DNA of 6,253 nucleotides from Robiginitomaculum sp. (GCA_021647805.1 JAKITZ010000149.1:1-6253), one strand, 5' to 3'. Positions 1 to 6,178 are shown, counted from the first letter of the stretch. The notes: generated by a model not told the origin, from the letters alone. Numbers and translations are program-made.

Positions 1-389
1 CTAGCGGCGGAACTATCACCACTAAAGTTAGCATCATCGGCAATAAAGTGACTTTGAGCGTCTTGGATAATGGTGTTGGCATGTCGCAAGAAGATGCGAT
101 CCTTGTTGGGCAACCATATCAACAGGCACAAAGCGCAAAGGCAAGCGATGCCAGAGGCACCGGTCTTGGCTTATCACTGGTCAAGGCTTTGGCCGAGTTA
201 CACGATGGCCAGTTCAAAGTACAATCAGAGCTTGGGCAAGGAACCTCGATAAGTCTAGAATTACCAATATTGGATCAAGAAGCTATGAAAGTTGCGACAG
301 TTAAAACACTAGACGCTAGATCACATATCTTACGGGCGCAGGCAGCGGCAGAGCAAATAGCGGCTGTAACTGCAAGGATTTCTTCTTAA
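1..389 (+). CDS. Sensor histidine kinase, C-terminal ATPase end (partial)
   Basis: This is the 3' end of a two-component sensor kinase. The reading frame is open from the left edge, with the first full codon at position 3, so the GTG at 48 is an internal valine and not a start. Visible parts of the HATPase_c fold are the strand after the missing N box (GGTITTKVSI), the G1 box DNGVGM, and the G2 box GTGLGLSLVKAL, followed by the final strand GTSISLELPI. The stretch GQPYQQ between G1 and G2 resembles the DivJ/PleC/PdhS-type kinases of Alphaproteobacteria, which act in cell-cycle phosphorelays; that assignment is from memory and tentative. An alanine-rich, probably helical tail of about 35 residues follows the ATPase domain. 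The phosphoacceptor histidine and any sensor domain lie outside the window. The gene converges on the next one with a single base between stop codons and no visible terminator. Confidence 0.88.
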   Translation, partial: SGGTITTKVSIIGNKVTLSVLDNGVGMSQEDAILVGQPYQQAQSAKASDARGTGLGLSLVKALAELHDGQFKVQSELGQGTSISLELPILDQEAMKVATVKTLDARSHILRAQAAAEQIAAVTARISS

Positions 390-390
390 T

Positions 391-1290
391 TTAATCTTTT
401 GCTTCGGCAAACATTCTAGCGGCAAGAAAATCGCCAACTTCGACAAACAGCCTTTTATGGCGATCTTTGCGGCCAAATCCATTTGACCAATATATATCAA
501 TGCTTACTGCTTCGCGGGGATCAAGAACGGAAAACGCCTGCAAGGTTGCCTCGTCAAACCCAAAGCGCACGCCTTGGGTGTTTTGTTCCTTGCTCACCAA
601 ACCCGGCTCAGCAGTAACCCGTAATGATGCAAAGTGAGTATTGGTAGCGCTATCCGGTGGCGATAGTCCGGCAACTCCGTCTAACGGTAATTTAAGAAGC
701 TTTCGCATAAACTGGTTGGGCGGGCTTTCTAATTTGCTGGGGTCGCGCATCCGTAATAATACCGCCTTGGGCGTTGAGTTATTTTCGATAACCAGATCAA
801 GAGAGTGTCGTCCTTGCAAGGTGGTCGAGCCAAAGCGAACAACGGTATCTTCCTCTAATACTATATTTTGCACTACCCGCCATCTTCGTTCTTCGAGCGT
901 AGTGTCACGGCTGGTTATCCATTCGCGGTATTTGGCACTATAAGGCAGACGGTGCATGTTCAGCCAAGTGTTATGAGCTTTTTTGACCCGCTCTATTTCG
1001 ACTAAAGCCTCTTCATTGGCGCAATCAACATCTCTTACGCTGTCATCGGCATTGTCTCGAAGGCTGTTGACCTTGCGCAAAGTCATTCCAGAGCGCAGCA
1101 ATGCTCCACGGGCTTGTAGCTGGCCAGATTTCACCGCTTGCAATTGCGAACGGTTCAACAGCTCACAACGCTGCGCATAGGTAAACACTGCGCTACGGTT
1201 GGAATAACCAGAGCTGGCATCAATGGCCAATGCTGGGTTTATTTGCATGGCCAACAATAACCCGCCGATAAATAAAACCGTTTTTTTCAT
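391..1290 (-). CDS. Exported protein of unknown function, 299 residues
   Basis: I do not recognise a family. The N-terminus (MKKT, then a hydrophobic stretch FIGGLLLAMQI, then NPALA) is a good Sec signal peptide with probable cleavage after residue 22, so the mature protein should be periplasmic or surface-exposed. No further membrane segment is seen. The mature protein has exactly two cysteines (residues 42 and 90), a plausible disulfide pair. Residues 40-125 are charged and probably helical; the remainder looks beta-rich, ending in a segment containing SIDIYWSNGFGRKDR. The ATG at 1290 is chosen because it begins the signal peptide and has AGGG seven bases upstream, although that site lies in a stem-loop (1292-1344). 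The gene reads in the same direction as the BcsB-like gene upstream but is separated from it by a terminator. It is real by length, signal peptide and ribosome binding site; its function is unknown. Confidence 0.85.
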   Translation of the reverse strand: MKKTVLFIGGLLLAMQINPALAIDASSGYSNRSAVFTYAQRCELLNRSQLQAVKSGQLQARGALLRSGMTLRKVNSLRDNADDSVRDVDCANEEALVEIERVKKAHNTWLNMHRLPYSAKYREWITSRDTTLEERRWRVVQNIVLEEDTVVRFGSTTLQGRHSLDLVIENNSTPKAVLLRMRDPSKLESPPNQFMRKLLKLPLDGVAGLSPPDSATNTHFASLRVTAEPGLVSKEQNTQGVRFGFDEATLQAFSVLDPREAVSIDIYWSNGFGRKDRHKRLFVEVGDFLAARMFAEAKD

Positions 1291-1291
1291 T

Positions 1292-1344
1292 ACCTAACCC
1301 TAATCTGTGGCATGTAACTTGGCACAACAATATTAGGATTAGGT
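1292..1344 (-). promoter_or_regulatory. Leader stem-loop covering the ribosome binding site of the 299-residue gene
   Basis: On the minus strand a 13-base arm (ACCTAATCCTAAT, 1344-1332) is followed by a 27-base loop and the arm ATTAGGGTTAGGT (1304-1292), ending one base before the ATG at 1290. Twelve of 13 positions are Watson-Crick; the odd one is U-G in the minus-strand transcript but A-C in the opposite one. Inside the loop, TTGTG and CACAG can extend the stem. The 3' arm contains the Shine-Dalgarno-like AGGG. I infer that folding would hide the ribosome binding site. A DNA operator dyad is the alternative. Confidence 0.55.
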
Positions 1345-1366
1345 GAATCATTTACATTCAATCGAC

Positions 1367-1408
1367 CCAAAAAGTGGGAACCGGTTTTTGGATAAGTTGA
1401 TGTACAGC
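1367..1408 (+). repeat. AACCGGTT-type intergenic repeat, copy A
   Basis: The copy reads AAAAAGTGGGAACCGG, then a T-run and GG, then ATAAGTTGATG and ACAG. The 8-base palindrome AACCGGTT is at 1379-1386, and CCAAAAA (1367-1373) pairs with TTTTTGG (1385-1391). The same two boxes recur in the same orientation at 4341-4424, and a shorter copy is at 4191-4212. The core resembles intergenic repeats I recall as abundant in Rhizobiales; that comparison is from memory. It lies between the exported-protein gene and the terminator of the BcsB-like gene. Confidence 0.7.
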
Positions 1409-1409
1409 T

Positions 1410-1459
1410 AAAAAAACTATACTCAAAACATCGTTCAATTCGGTGTTTTGCGTATAGTT
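1410..1459 (-). terminator. Intrinsic terminator of the BcsB-like gene, stop codon in the loop
   Basis: ACTATAC-T-CAAAACA (1416-1430) pairs with TGTTTTG-C-GTATAGT (1444-1458). This gives a stem of 15 positions with one mismatch, plus A1415-T1459. The loop is 13 bases (1431-1443). In the minus-strand transcript the stem is followed directly by six U (1415-1410), as in a rho-independent terminator. The TGA stop (1437-1435) lies in the loop and the last coding triplets form the 5' arm. The stem is AT-rich, so efficiency is uncertain. A related hairpin is found at 4432-4476. Confidence 0.7.
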
Positions 1460-3324
1460 AGACTTATTCTTCTGAAGTATAATAATGGTAATGTACCGGC
1501 TATTAGCAGCAGTATAAGAAAAATTTGCCAACTAAGTGATTGCCTTGGAAATATAGCAGTGATCAGACTTTGCTGTGTAGCATTCACGGAAACTTTTGAT
1601 CCCCGCCAACGCAAAACCGTTCCACTAAAATGATCGAGTGCCTGTCCTTCAACTAAATCTTTAAGCGCCAAAGACAATTGCTGATTATCTTCAGCACTAA
1701 TTGCTAGCCATACTTGTTTGTTATTAAGCTTGGCACTGGCAGCAACACCCACAGCCGGAATGTTTGCAGTATCGGCAAAGGCGCTCGTGGTAAGTGTCGG
1801 TCTTTTGTATTTTGGATATGGATCACCCGGGGCGTGCCCTGCTCCATTAGCAAAACTTTCCGGCAAACGATTTACCAATTGCAGTGGTAAAGCATCACGT
1901 GGTTGTATGGCCAGAACATTAAAATCCGGATCTGGCTGCCCACCGAATTTTGCCTGATCGATACTGGTATTACCAGTACGCGCAAGGTGCGCTAGAAAAC
2001 GCCATCCTTGGAATAAAACCTGTGGTTCATCGGCCAACAAAATTTGTGTGTTTTTCCCATTGTCCGCAACAAAAACTCCACCATTCCAAGCCAACCGGTC
2101 AAGGTCGGATAAATTATCAAGACCTGATAATTGTAATGAGATTCTTCTTGTGGTCGCCAAAACTGGTGCATCTGATGAAGTGCACGAATTTTCACTTCCA
2201 TGCTTTAATTTAGTTTCAGCCAACAATGCTATTTTCCTGTTATTTGAGGAGCTTGACGGAATAGTTAGAGAGAAATTATTCACTCGCCGCCAAAGAGATG
2301 GAGCGGCAATTTCACCTTGATCAACATATATTTGCAAACGTGATTTGCGGTCCGCTCTATTATCGCGGTGTGCTTCTATTTGTAATTTTGCATTTGTCTT
2401 CGGTGGTAACCTAAGTGAAACATGCCTACCTTGGGGGCGACGCGTGAAATCATTACTAGCAGTTAGCAATTGTTTTAATGCCGGAGCAAACGTAATTTCC
2501 TGTTTCGGCCAGTGCTTTAGGCTTTTTTGTTGCTCATTTTGCGAAATGCGATATTTGGCAAACCAGCGGCTGGCAGTAATAATTTCTTGATCGTTTTTTG
2601 CGGCGAAGATCATTATTGGTATCGAGCTGTCTGTATTTATTTGAATTACTAATTTGTTATCACCATCGACCGTTGGCCTGATAATTAGATCCGCGTGTTT
2701 TGCTTCTTGGGTTAATTGCGGAATTTCGTTCATTCTAGCAGATAATGCTTGAACAATTAACGCGCCAAATTCCTTATATGCCGGCAATGAGAGCGGCCCC
2801 TGCTCAATCGCAATTTTTTGCGGCGCTCCGATATCGGCCGTCAGCCAGTCTTCAAACTCTGTCAACTTAGGGCTAGGTCTACCCAAAGACAGATCAAGCC
2901 GACTTAACTGCATATCTATTGCCCAGCCGCCATCGTTTTTTCCAAGGCATTGTTGATTGGATACGGGCATAAAAGTAAGCTGGATATTATTATGTCCAGA
3001 AACTAATTGCCCTGCTGGAATATCGAAACGAGCGGCAAATCCTTTGGCAATAGGAGCAAATGACACTGAAGGGCTTTGATTGACGCTAAGTAAAAAATAG
3101 CTTCCGGGTTGTGGCGGTTTCGCAAGCGGATCAGCCTTGAAAATCAGGCTGGCCAGTCCGGGTTTGGGGGGCAGATCGAAACTAAAGTCCAGTGTTGCGT
3201 TATTATAGTCCAAAGACACAGCCTGATGATAACCGGATAAAGCGGCCAATGATGTCTGGGCATTTGCCGCAGCAGACGCAAAAAGTAGGGTTAAACCGCT
3301 GATAATTACCAATAACTGGTTCAT
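1435..3324 (-). CDS. BcsB-like membrane-anchored periplasmic protein (cellulose synthase subunit family)
   Basis: BcsB is the periplasmic partner of the cellulose synthase BcsA, guiding the polymer across the periplasm and anchored by a C-terminal helix. This 629-residue protein has the same plan. It has a signal peptide (cleavage near ANA-Q, residue 22), then a beta-rich domain ending in C126, W134 and I136 followed by SRLDLSL, as in the first BcsB carbohydrate-binding domain. An alpha/beta region (about 155-260) follows, then a second beta-rich domain from about 298 (SLRLPP, then SRLQIYVDQGEI), and a second alpha/beta part with DFNVLAIQ near 467-474. A single transmembrane helix lies near 597-616 before a basic tail. 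It is shorter than typical BcsB (roughly 750 residues) and no bcsA lies in the window. ATG 3324 is chosen for its signal peptide and the upstream GAGGAAA; a longer frame to 3447 would overlap the divergent gene. The family call is by pattern, not by search. Confidence 0.6.
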   Translation of the reverse strand: MNQLLVIISGLTLLFASAAANAQTSLAALSGYHQAVSLDYNNATLDFSFDLPPKPGLASLIFKADPLAKPPQPGSYFLLSVNQSPSVSFAPIAKGFAARFDIPAGQLVSGHNNIQLTFMPVSNQQCLGKNDGGWAIDMQLSRLDLSLGRPSPKLTEFEDWLTADIGAPQKIAIEQGPLSLPAYKEFGALIVQALSARMNEIPQLTQEAKHADLIIRPTVDGDNKLVIQINTDSSIPIMIFAAKNDQEIITASRWFAKYRISQNEQQKSLKHWPKQEITFAPALKQLLTASNDFTRRPQGRHVSLRLPPKTNAKLQIEAHRDNRADRKSRLQIYVDQGEIAAPSLWRRVNNFSLTIPSSSSNNRKIALLAETKLKHGSENSCTSSDAPVLATTRRISLQLSGLDNLSDLDRLAWNGGVFVADNGKNTQILLADEPQVLFQGWRFLAHLARTGNTSIDQAKFGGQPDPDFNVLAIQPRDALPLQLVNRLPESFANGAGHAPGDPYPKYKRPTLTTSAFADTANIPAVGVAASAKLNNKQVWLAISAEDNQQLSLALKDLVEGQALDHFSGTVLRWRGSKVSVNATQQSLITAIFPRQSLSWQIFLILLLIAGTLPLLYFRRISLTIRKTPN

Positions 3325-3374
3325 TTTGGTACTTTCCTCTGGTATTTTAAGTCTTTTCCAGCAAGAACACGGCC
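3325..3374. promoter_or_regulatory. Short divergent intergenic region
   Basis: Fifty bases separate the start codons of the BcsB-like gene (minus) and the DUF1491 gene (plus). The minus-strand Shine-Dalgarno-like GAGGAAA lies about ten bases from its ATG. No comparable site precedes the plus-strand ATG. Both promoters must overlap here or extend into the opposing coding regions; I could not assign -35 and -10 boxes with confidence. Confidence 0.4.
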
Positions 3375-3704
3375 ATGACAGACTTACGCTCGCAAATATT
3401 AGTGCAAGCCTTAATCCGCCGGGCGCAGGTGCAAGGAGCCTTTGCATTGGTGCGCCATCATGGTGACGATGATGCTGGATCGGTATTGGTTATGATCAAT
3501 ACTCTTGATGGCAAGGCTAACTTGTTTGGCCCAACCAGAGACGATAATTATGACCGAGTTTGGGAAAACCTATGCCCGCCCGCAACCGGTTATAGGCAAG
3601 TTGAAGCGATATTAGACAAACGATTAAAGCAAGACCGAGATTTGTGGGTGGTGGAAATTGAAGACAAAAAGGGTCGTAATTTTTTAACAGAAGCGGTGTT
3701 ATAA
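3375..3704 (+). CDS. DUF1491 family protein
   Basis: This small 109-residue protein matches the DUF1491 family as I remember it. A helix with repeated arginines (ALIRRAQVQG) is followed by a valine-rich strand and the signature DDDAGSVLVMINTLDG, then a segment with LFGP, and the C-terminal block RDLWVVEIEDKKGRNF. The family is typical of Alphaproteobacteria and about this length, and has no established biochemical function. There is no signal peptide or membrane segment, so it should be cytoplasmic. The ATG at 3375 gives the usual family N-terminus, although no good Shine-Dalgarno sequence precedes it (GCAAGAAC is the nearest purine-rich stretch). The next gene starts 31 bases after its stop on the same strand, so the two may be co-transcribed. 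The gene upstream is divergent. Confidence 0.85.
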   Translation: MTDLRSQILVQALIRRAQVQGAFALVRHHGDDDAGSVLVMINTLDGKANLFGPTRDDNYDRVWENLCPPATGYRQVEAILDKRLKQDRDLWVVEIEDKKGRNFLTEAVL

Positions 3705-3735
3705 TTTTGGTTATAATTATTGAAGATAATAAATT

Positions 3736-4128
3736 ATGCTTTTTTTATTTAACGATGTAGTTTTGGAAATAGGCCAACCGGTGGACGTGGTTTCATCAGC
3801 TAATTTTCCTGTGCCTATTGCTGAATTCGACAAAATGCCTTTGGCTGAAATAAGCTTGTTGGCTAAAGAAGCCATTTTTGCTGATCTGCAACTGGTCCAT
3901 TCCAACCCGACAACAGCTACGCACATTGCTGTTTTACTGGCAGCAAAATCAGCAGCCAATGCGGTTTTAATCGGCCCGCCAGCTAATGGATCCCGTACCC
4001 CTGCAGAAATAGGAATACGTCTAGCTGAAGTGTCTTTGGTGGTAATGTCGAATTTGTGGCAATTGCAAGTTGGCAACACTTTGAGCTATGAGTATGTCTA
4101 CCAATCGGTATGGAGTTCGCTTAAGTAA
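3736..4128 (+). CDS. Hypothetical protein, 130 residues
   Basis: I do not recognise this protein. It has no signal peptide, no cysteine and no clear membrane helix, though residues around 65-85 (THIAVLLAAKSAANAVLIG) are rich in small hydrophobic residues. It starts with a predicted strand (FLFNDVVLEIG) and looks like a compact mixed alpha/beta cytoplasmic protein. GAAG lies about ten bases before the ATG, a weak ribosome binding site. It follows the DUF1491 gene by 31 bases, within which TTATAATT occurs at 3711-3718, repeating a copy at 3699-3706; this could hold a promoter, or the genes could be one operon. A 120-residue frame on the opposite strand (3717-4079) competes, but its composition (serine, threonine and alanine rich, with no domain) is that of a shadow. 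The plus-strand reading is preferred on gene order and protein-like composition. Confidence 0.68.
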   Translation: MLFLFNDVVLEIGQPVDVVSSANFPVPIAEFDKMPLAEISLLAKEAIFADLQLVHSNPTTATHIAVLLAAKSAANAVLIGPPANGSRTPAEIGIRLAEVSLVVMSNLWQLQVGNTLSYEYVYQSVWSSLK

Positions 4129-4190
4129 ATAATTTAGCATTCTACTGATTGCCACGCAAAGCAGTTCAGGATTTGCGAGCATTTGTCAGC

Positions 4191-4212
4191 AAAAGTGGAA
4201 CCGGTTTTACGG
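4191..4212 (+). repeat. AACCGGTT-type intergenic repeat, copy B
   Basis: The core AAAAGTGGAACCGGTTTT has the central palindrome AACCGGTT at 4199-4206. It differs from copy A by one fewer G and lacks the GATAAGTTGATG-like box that follows copy A. Flanking it are GGATTTGCG (4169-4177) and GGATTGCG (4217-4224), a near direct repeat. Confidence 0.65.
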
Positions 4213-4260
4213 CAAAGGATTGCGGCCACTAGATATAAGTATTTGCTTTTCTTTGTCTCA

Positions 4261-4318
4261 CGGCGAAGTGCTACCGCACCGCCTACGACGTGCGGCCTGA
4301 TCGGGCGAGGCGCACTTG
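4261..4318. repeat. GC-rich self-complementary segment
   Basis: AAGTGC (4266-4271) and GCACTT (4312-4317) form an outer stem. Inside it are CCGCAC (4274-4279) with GTGCGG (4290-4295), and GCCT (4295-4298) with AGGC (4308-4311), which share one base and so cannot both be complete. The segment is much richer in GC than its surroundings. It could be a palindromic repeat unit or a small structured RNA element. It is not a tRNA: I find no T-loop sequence or acceptor arm. Confidence 0.5.
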
Positions 4319-4340
4319 CACCTAGTTAGTAATATAATGC

Positions 4341-4424
4341 AAAAGTGGGAAAGCTTTTAGCTTGTCCTGCCGCAATGCTGGCGCTTAGCTCTTGGGGGCG
4401 GCTTTTGAATAAGTTGATGGACAG
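4341..4424 (+). repeat. AACCGGTT-type composite repeat, copy C, split by an insertion
   Basis: The first box AAAAGTGGGAA (4341-4351) matches copy A. After about 47 unrelated bases (4352-4398) the match resumes with CGGCTTTTGAATAAG (4399-4413) against CGGTTTTTGGATAAG in copy A, then TTGATG, one mismatch, and ACAG. Orientation and order are the same as in copy A, so an insertion within one copy, or a deletion in the other, is the simplest reading. The hairpin at 4432-4476 follows, as in copy A. Confidence 0.6.
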
Positions 4425-4431
4425 AAAACAG

Positions 4432-4476
4432 AATGATACTTACAACACTGCCAGATTACGTGTTTTGAGTGTTATT
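4432..4476 (+). other. Hairpin in the prfC leader
   Basis: AATGATACTTACAACAC (4432-4448) pairs with GTGTTTTGAGTGTTATT (4460-4476) around an 11-base loop. Thirteen pairs are Watson-Crick, three are G-U in the plus-strand transcript, and one is a mismatch. The stem ends 19 bases before the prfC ATG. It aligns without gaps to the terminator hairpin at 1416-1459 (about 28 of 44 bases by my hand count), so the two are probably copies of one element. Only a weak U-rich stretch follows (ATAATTTT), so it may be a weak terminator or a leader structure. Confidence 0.5.
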
Positions 4477-4495
4477 ATAATTTTCGAGCAATATA

Positions 4496-6082
4496 ATGAG
4501 CGATCTTCCCTTTAGCACCGAAGCCAGCCGTCGGCGCACCTTTGCGATTATTTCGCACCCCGATGCTGGCAAAACTACATTAACAGAAAACCTGTTGTTT
4601 GCTGCCGGTGCTTTGCGTTTGGCCGGACAAGTGCGCGCCAGAGGAGAAAACCGTCGCACCTCTTCGGACTGGATGAAAATAGAGCGCGAACGCGGCATCT
4701 CCGTCTCATCATCGGTGATGACATTTGAATATCGCGATTGCACAATTAATTTGCTTGATACCCCCGGACACGAAGATTTCTCCGAAGACACCTATCGCAC
4801 TTTGACTGCCGCCGACAGCGCGGTAATGGTACTTGATGCGGCAAAGGGTATTGAGCCACAAACCTTGAAATTATTCGAGGTTTGTAGATTGCGCGATATT
4901 CCAATTATCACCTTCATTAACAAGATGGATCGCGAGGCTAGGGATCCGTTGGAAATTCTTGAAGAGGTTGCTGACAAACTGGCTTTGGACGTGGTGCCTA
5001 TGCAGTGGCCGGCGGGTTCAGGGTCAAGATTTTGCGGAGTGCAAAAACTAGCAGAAAATCAATTCCTGCCGTTTGTAAAAGGACAAGAAGAGCCTTTGGC
5101 AACCCTTGCAATGGGTGATCCGGCGATTGAGCAATATTTGCCCGTAGAAGAAAGAGATGAATTGGCCGAAGCGGTAGAGCTGGCCGATGGCGGGTTTGCC
5201 GAGTTTTCGCTGCAAAGTTATCTCGAAGGGCATCTAACACCGGTTTATTATGGCTCGGCCTTACGAAAATTTGGGGTAAGCGAATTACTTGACGCTTTGG
5301 TGGATTTGGCTCCATCACCCACGGCCACCAAAGTGCATCGCAATGGTACCGAAACCGAACAACAACCCGGAGCAGAAGAGGTTTCTGGATTTGTATTCAA
5401 AGTACAGGCCAATATGGATCCTAATCATCGTGATCGAATTGCCTTTACTAGAATTTGTTCCGGCGAGTTTAAGCGCGGCATGAAATTAAAAACCATTGCT
5501 GGTAAAACTATGACTATATCGCAACCATTGATGTTCTTTGCCCAAGAACGCGGTATTGCCGATACCGCCTATGCCGGAGATGTTATTGGCGTGCCTAACC
5601 ATGGTGTATTACGAGTTGGTGATAGCTTGAGCACCAGCGGCAAATTGCAATATCCGGGTCTGCCTAATTTTGCTCCGGAAATTTTACGCCGCGCCCGTCC
5701 AAAAGACCCAATGAAGGCCAAACACTTACGCAAAGCACTTGAAAGTCTAGCCGAAGAGGGCGTAACGCAATTATTCAAACCGATGATCGGTGCCGATATG
5801 ATATTAGGCGCAGTCGGGCAGTTGCAGATCGAAGTAACAGCCGAACGTATTGCTACAGAATACAAACTGGACGTTTTGTTCGAGCCATGCCCGTATTCGG
5901 TTGCTAGATGGATTATGGCCAAAGACGATGACGCTTTGCAGGCGTTTGCAGATCGTCACAAAATGCAAATGGCCGAAGATGTGGACGGTGCAGCGGTATT
6001 CTTGGCCAAAAGCGCGTGGGAAATAAATTACGCTCAAGAAAAGTTCCCTGATATAAAATTCACCGCCACCAAAGAACGTTAA
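4496..6082 (+). CDS. prfC: Peptide chain release factor 3 (RF3)
   Basis: RF3 is a cytoplasmic translational GTPase that removes RF1 or RF2 from the ribosome after peptide release. All GTPase motifs are intact: P-loop HPDAGKTT (residues 21-28), switch I RERGISVSSSVM (64-75), DTPGHEDF (88-95) and NKMD (142-145). The N-terminal FSTEASRRRTFAIISHPDAGK is also characteristic. The following domain 2 region is complete, and the C-terminal domain carries GQLQIEVTAERI near residue 440. The switch I sequence and the SHPDAGKTTLTE motif distinguish RF3 from EF-G, LepA and TypA. The length of 528 residues is that expected of the family (529 in E. coli), so the gene is full length. No strong Shine-Dalgarno sequence precedes ATG 4496; CGAGCA is the closest. 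A hairpin in the leader ends 19 bases before the start. The neighbours are not translation genes, and it appears to be a single-gene unit. Confidence 0.97.
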   Translation: MSDLPFSTEASRRRTFAIISHPDAGKTTLTENLLFAAGALRLAGQVRARGENRRTSSDWMKIERERGISVSSSVMTFEYRDCTINLLDTPGHEDFSEDTYRTLTAADSAVMVLDAAKGIEPQTLKLFEVCRLRDIPIITFINKMDREARDPLEILEEVADKLALDVVPMQWPAGSGSRFCGVQKLAENQFLPFVKGQEEPLATLAMGDPAIEQYLPVEERDELAEAVELADGGFAEFSLQSYLEGHLTPVYYGSALRKFGVSELLDALVDLAPSPTATKVHRNGTETEQQPGAEEVSGFVFKVQANMDPNHRDRIAFTRICSGEFKRGMKLKTIAGKTMTISQPLMFFAQERGIADTAYAGDVIGVPNHGVLRVGDSLSTSGKLQYPGLPNFAPEILRRARPKDPMKAKHLRKALESLAEEGVTQLFKPMIGADMILGAVGQLQIEVTAERIATEYKLDVLFEPCPYSVARWIMAKDDDALQAFADRHKMQMAEDVDGAAVFLAKSAWEINYAQEKFPDIKFTATKER

Positions 6083-6145
6083 AATATTTATCTGCTATTA
6101 TATAACAATTATTGTGCCTAAAATCTGTCATCACACGATTTATTC

Positions 6146-6178
6146 GGGTGATCCAGTTTTTCCATACTCTGGATACCC
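6146..6178. other. Hairpin downstream of prfC
   Basis: GGGT-G-ATCCAG (6146-6156) pairs with CTGGAT-ACCC (6169-6178), ten base pairs with one bulged G around a 12-base loop. It is stable and lies about 64 bases past the prfC stop, but no T-run follows on either strand. It may end or stabilise the prfC transcript by another mechanism, or be part of a repeat. Confidence 0.45.

Larger units (their letters stand above)
4129..4495. other. 367-base intergenic region before prfC, filled with repeat-derived sequence
   Basis: I see no supported gene here. The region contains, in order, an AACCGGTT repeat (4191-4212), a GC-rich self-complementary segment (4261-4318), a split composite repeat (4341-4424), and a hairpin (4432-4476). 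TATAAT occurs at 4333-4338 without a well-placed -35 box, so I do not call a promoter, although that of prfC must lie in this stretch or further upstream. Confidence 0.6.

Noticed and set aside
48..389. GTG at 48 as the start of a 113-residue gene
   Set aside because: The same frame is open to the left edge and encodes the preceding strand of the ATPase fold, so this is an internal valine of a longer kinase.
1292..1304. CCTAACCCTAA as a telomere-like repeat
   Set aside because: It is too short, and is better explained as one arm of the inverted repeat before the 299-residue gene.
3325..3447. 41-residue N-terminal extension of the BcsB-like gene
   Set aside because: It would overlap the divergent DUF1491 gene and bury a clear signal peptide, whereas the ATG at 3324 has a good upstream GAGGAAA.
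3717..4079. 120-residue open frame antisense to the 130-residue gene
   Set aside because: It has no recognisable domain or ribosome binding site, its composition is that of a shadow frame, and it fits the gene order less well than the plus-strand reading.
4261..4318. tRNA or tRNA fragment
   Set aside because: Nested stems are present, but there is no T-loop sequence, no 7-base acceptor arm and no anticodon arm of the right size.
4333..4338. TATAAT as a -10 box for prfC
   Set aside because: The only TTGCAC-like -35 candidate (4316-4321) is about 11 bases away, too close; the hexamer is common in AT-rich DNA.
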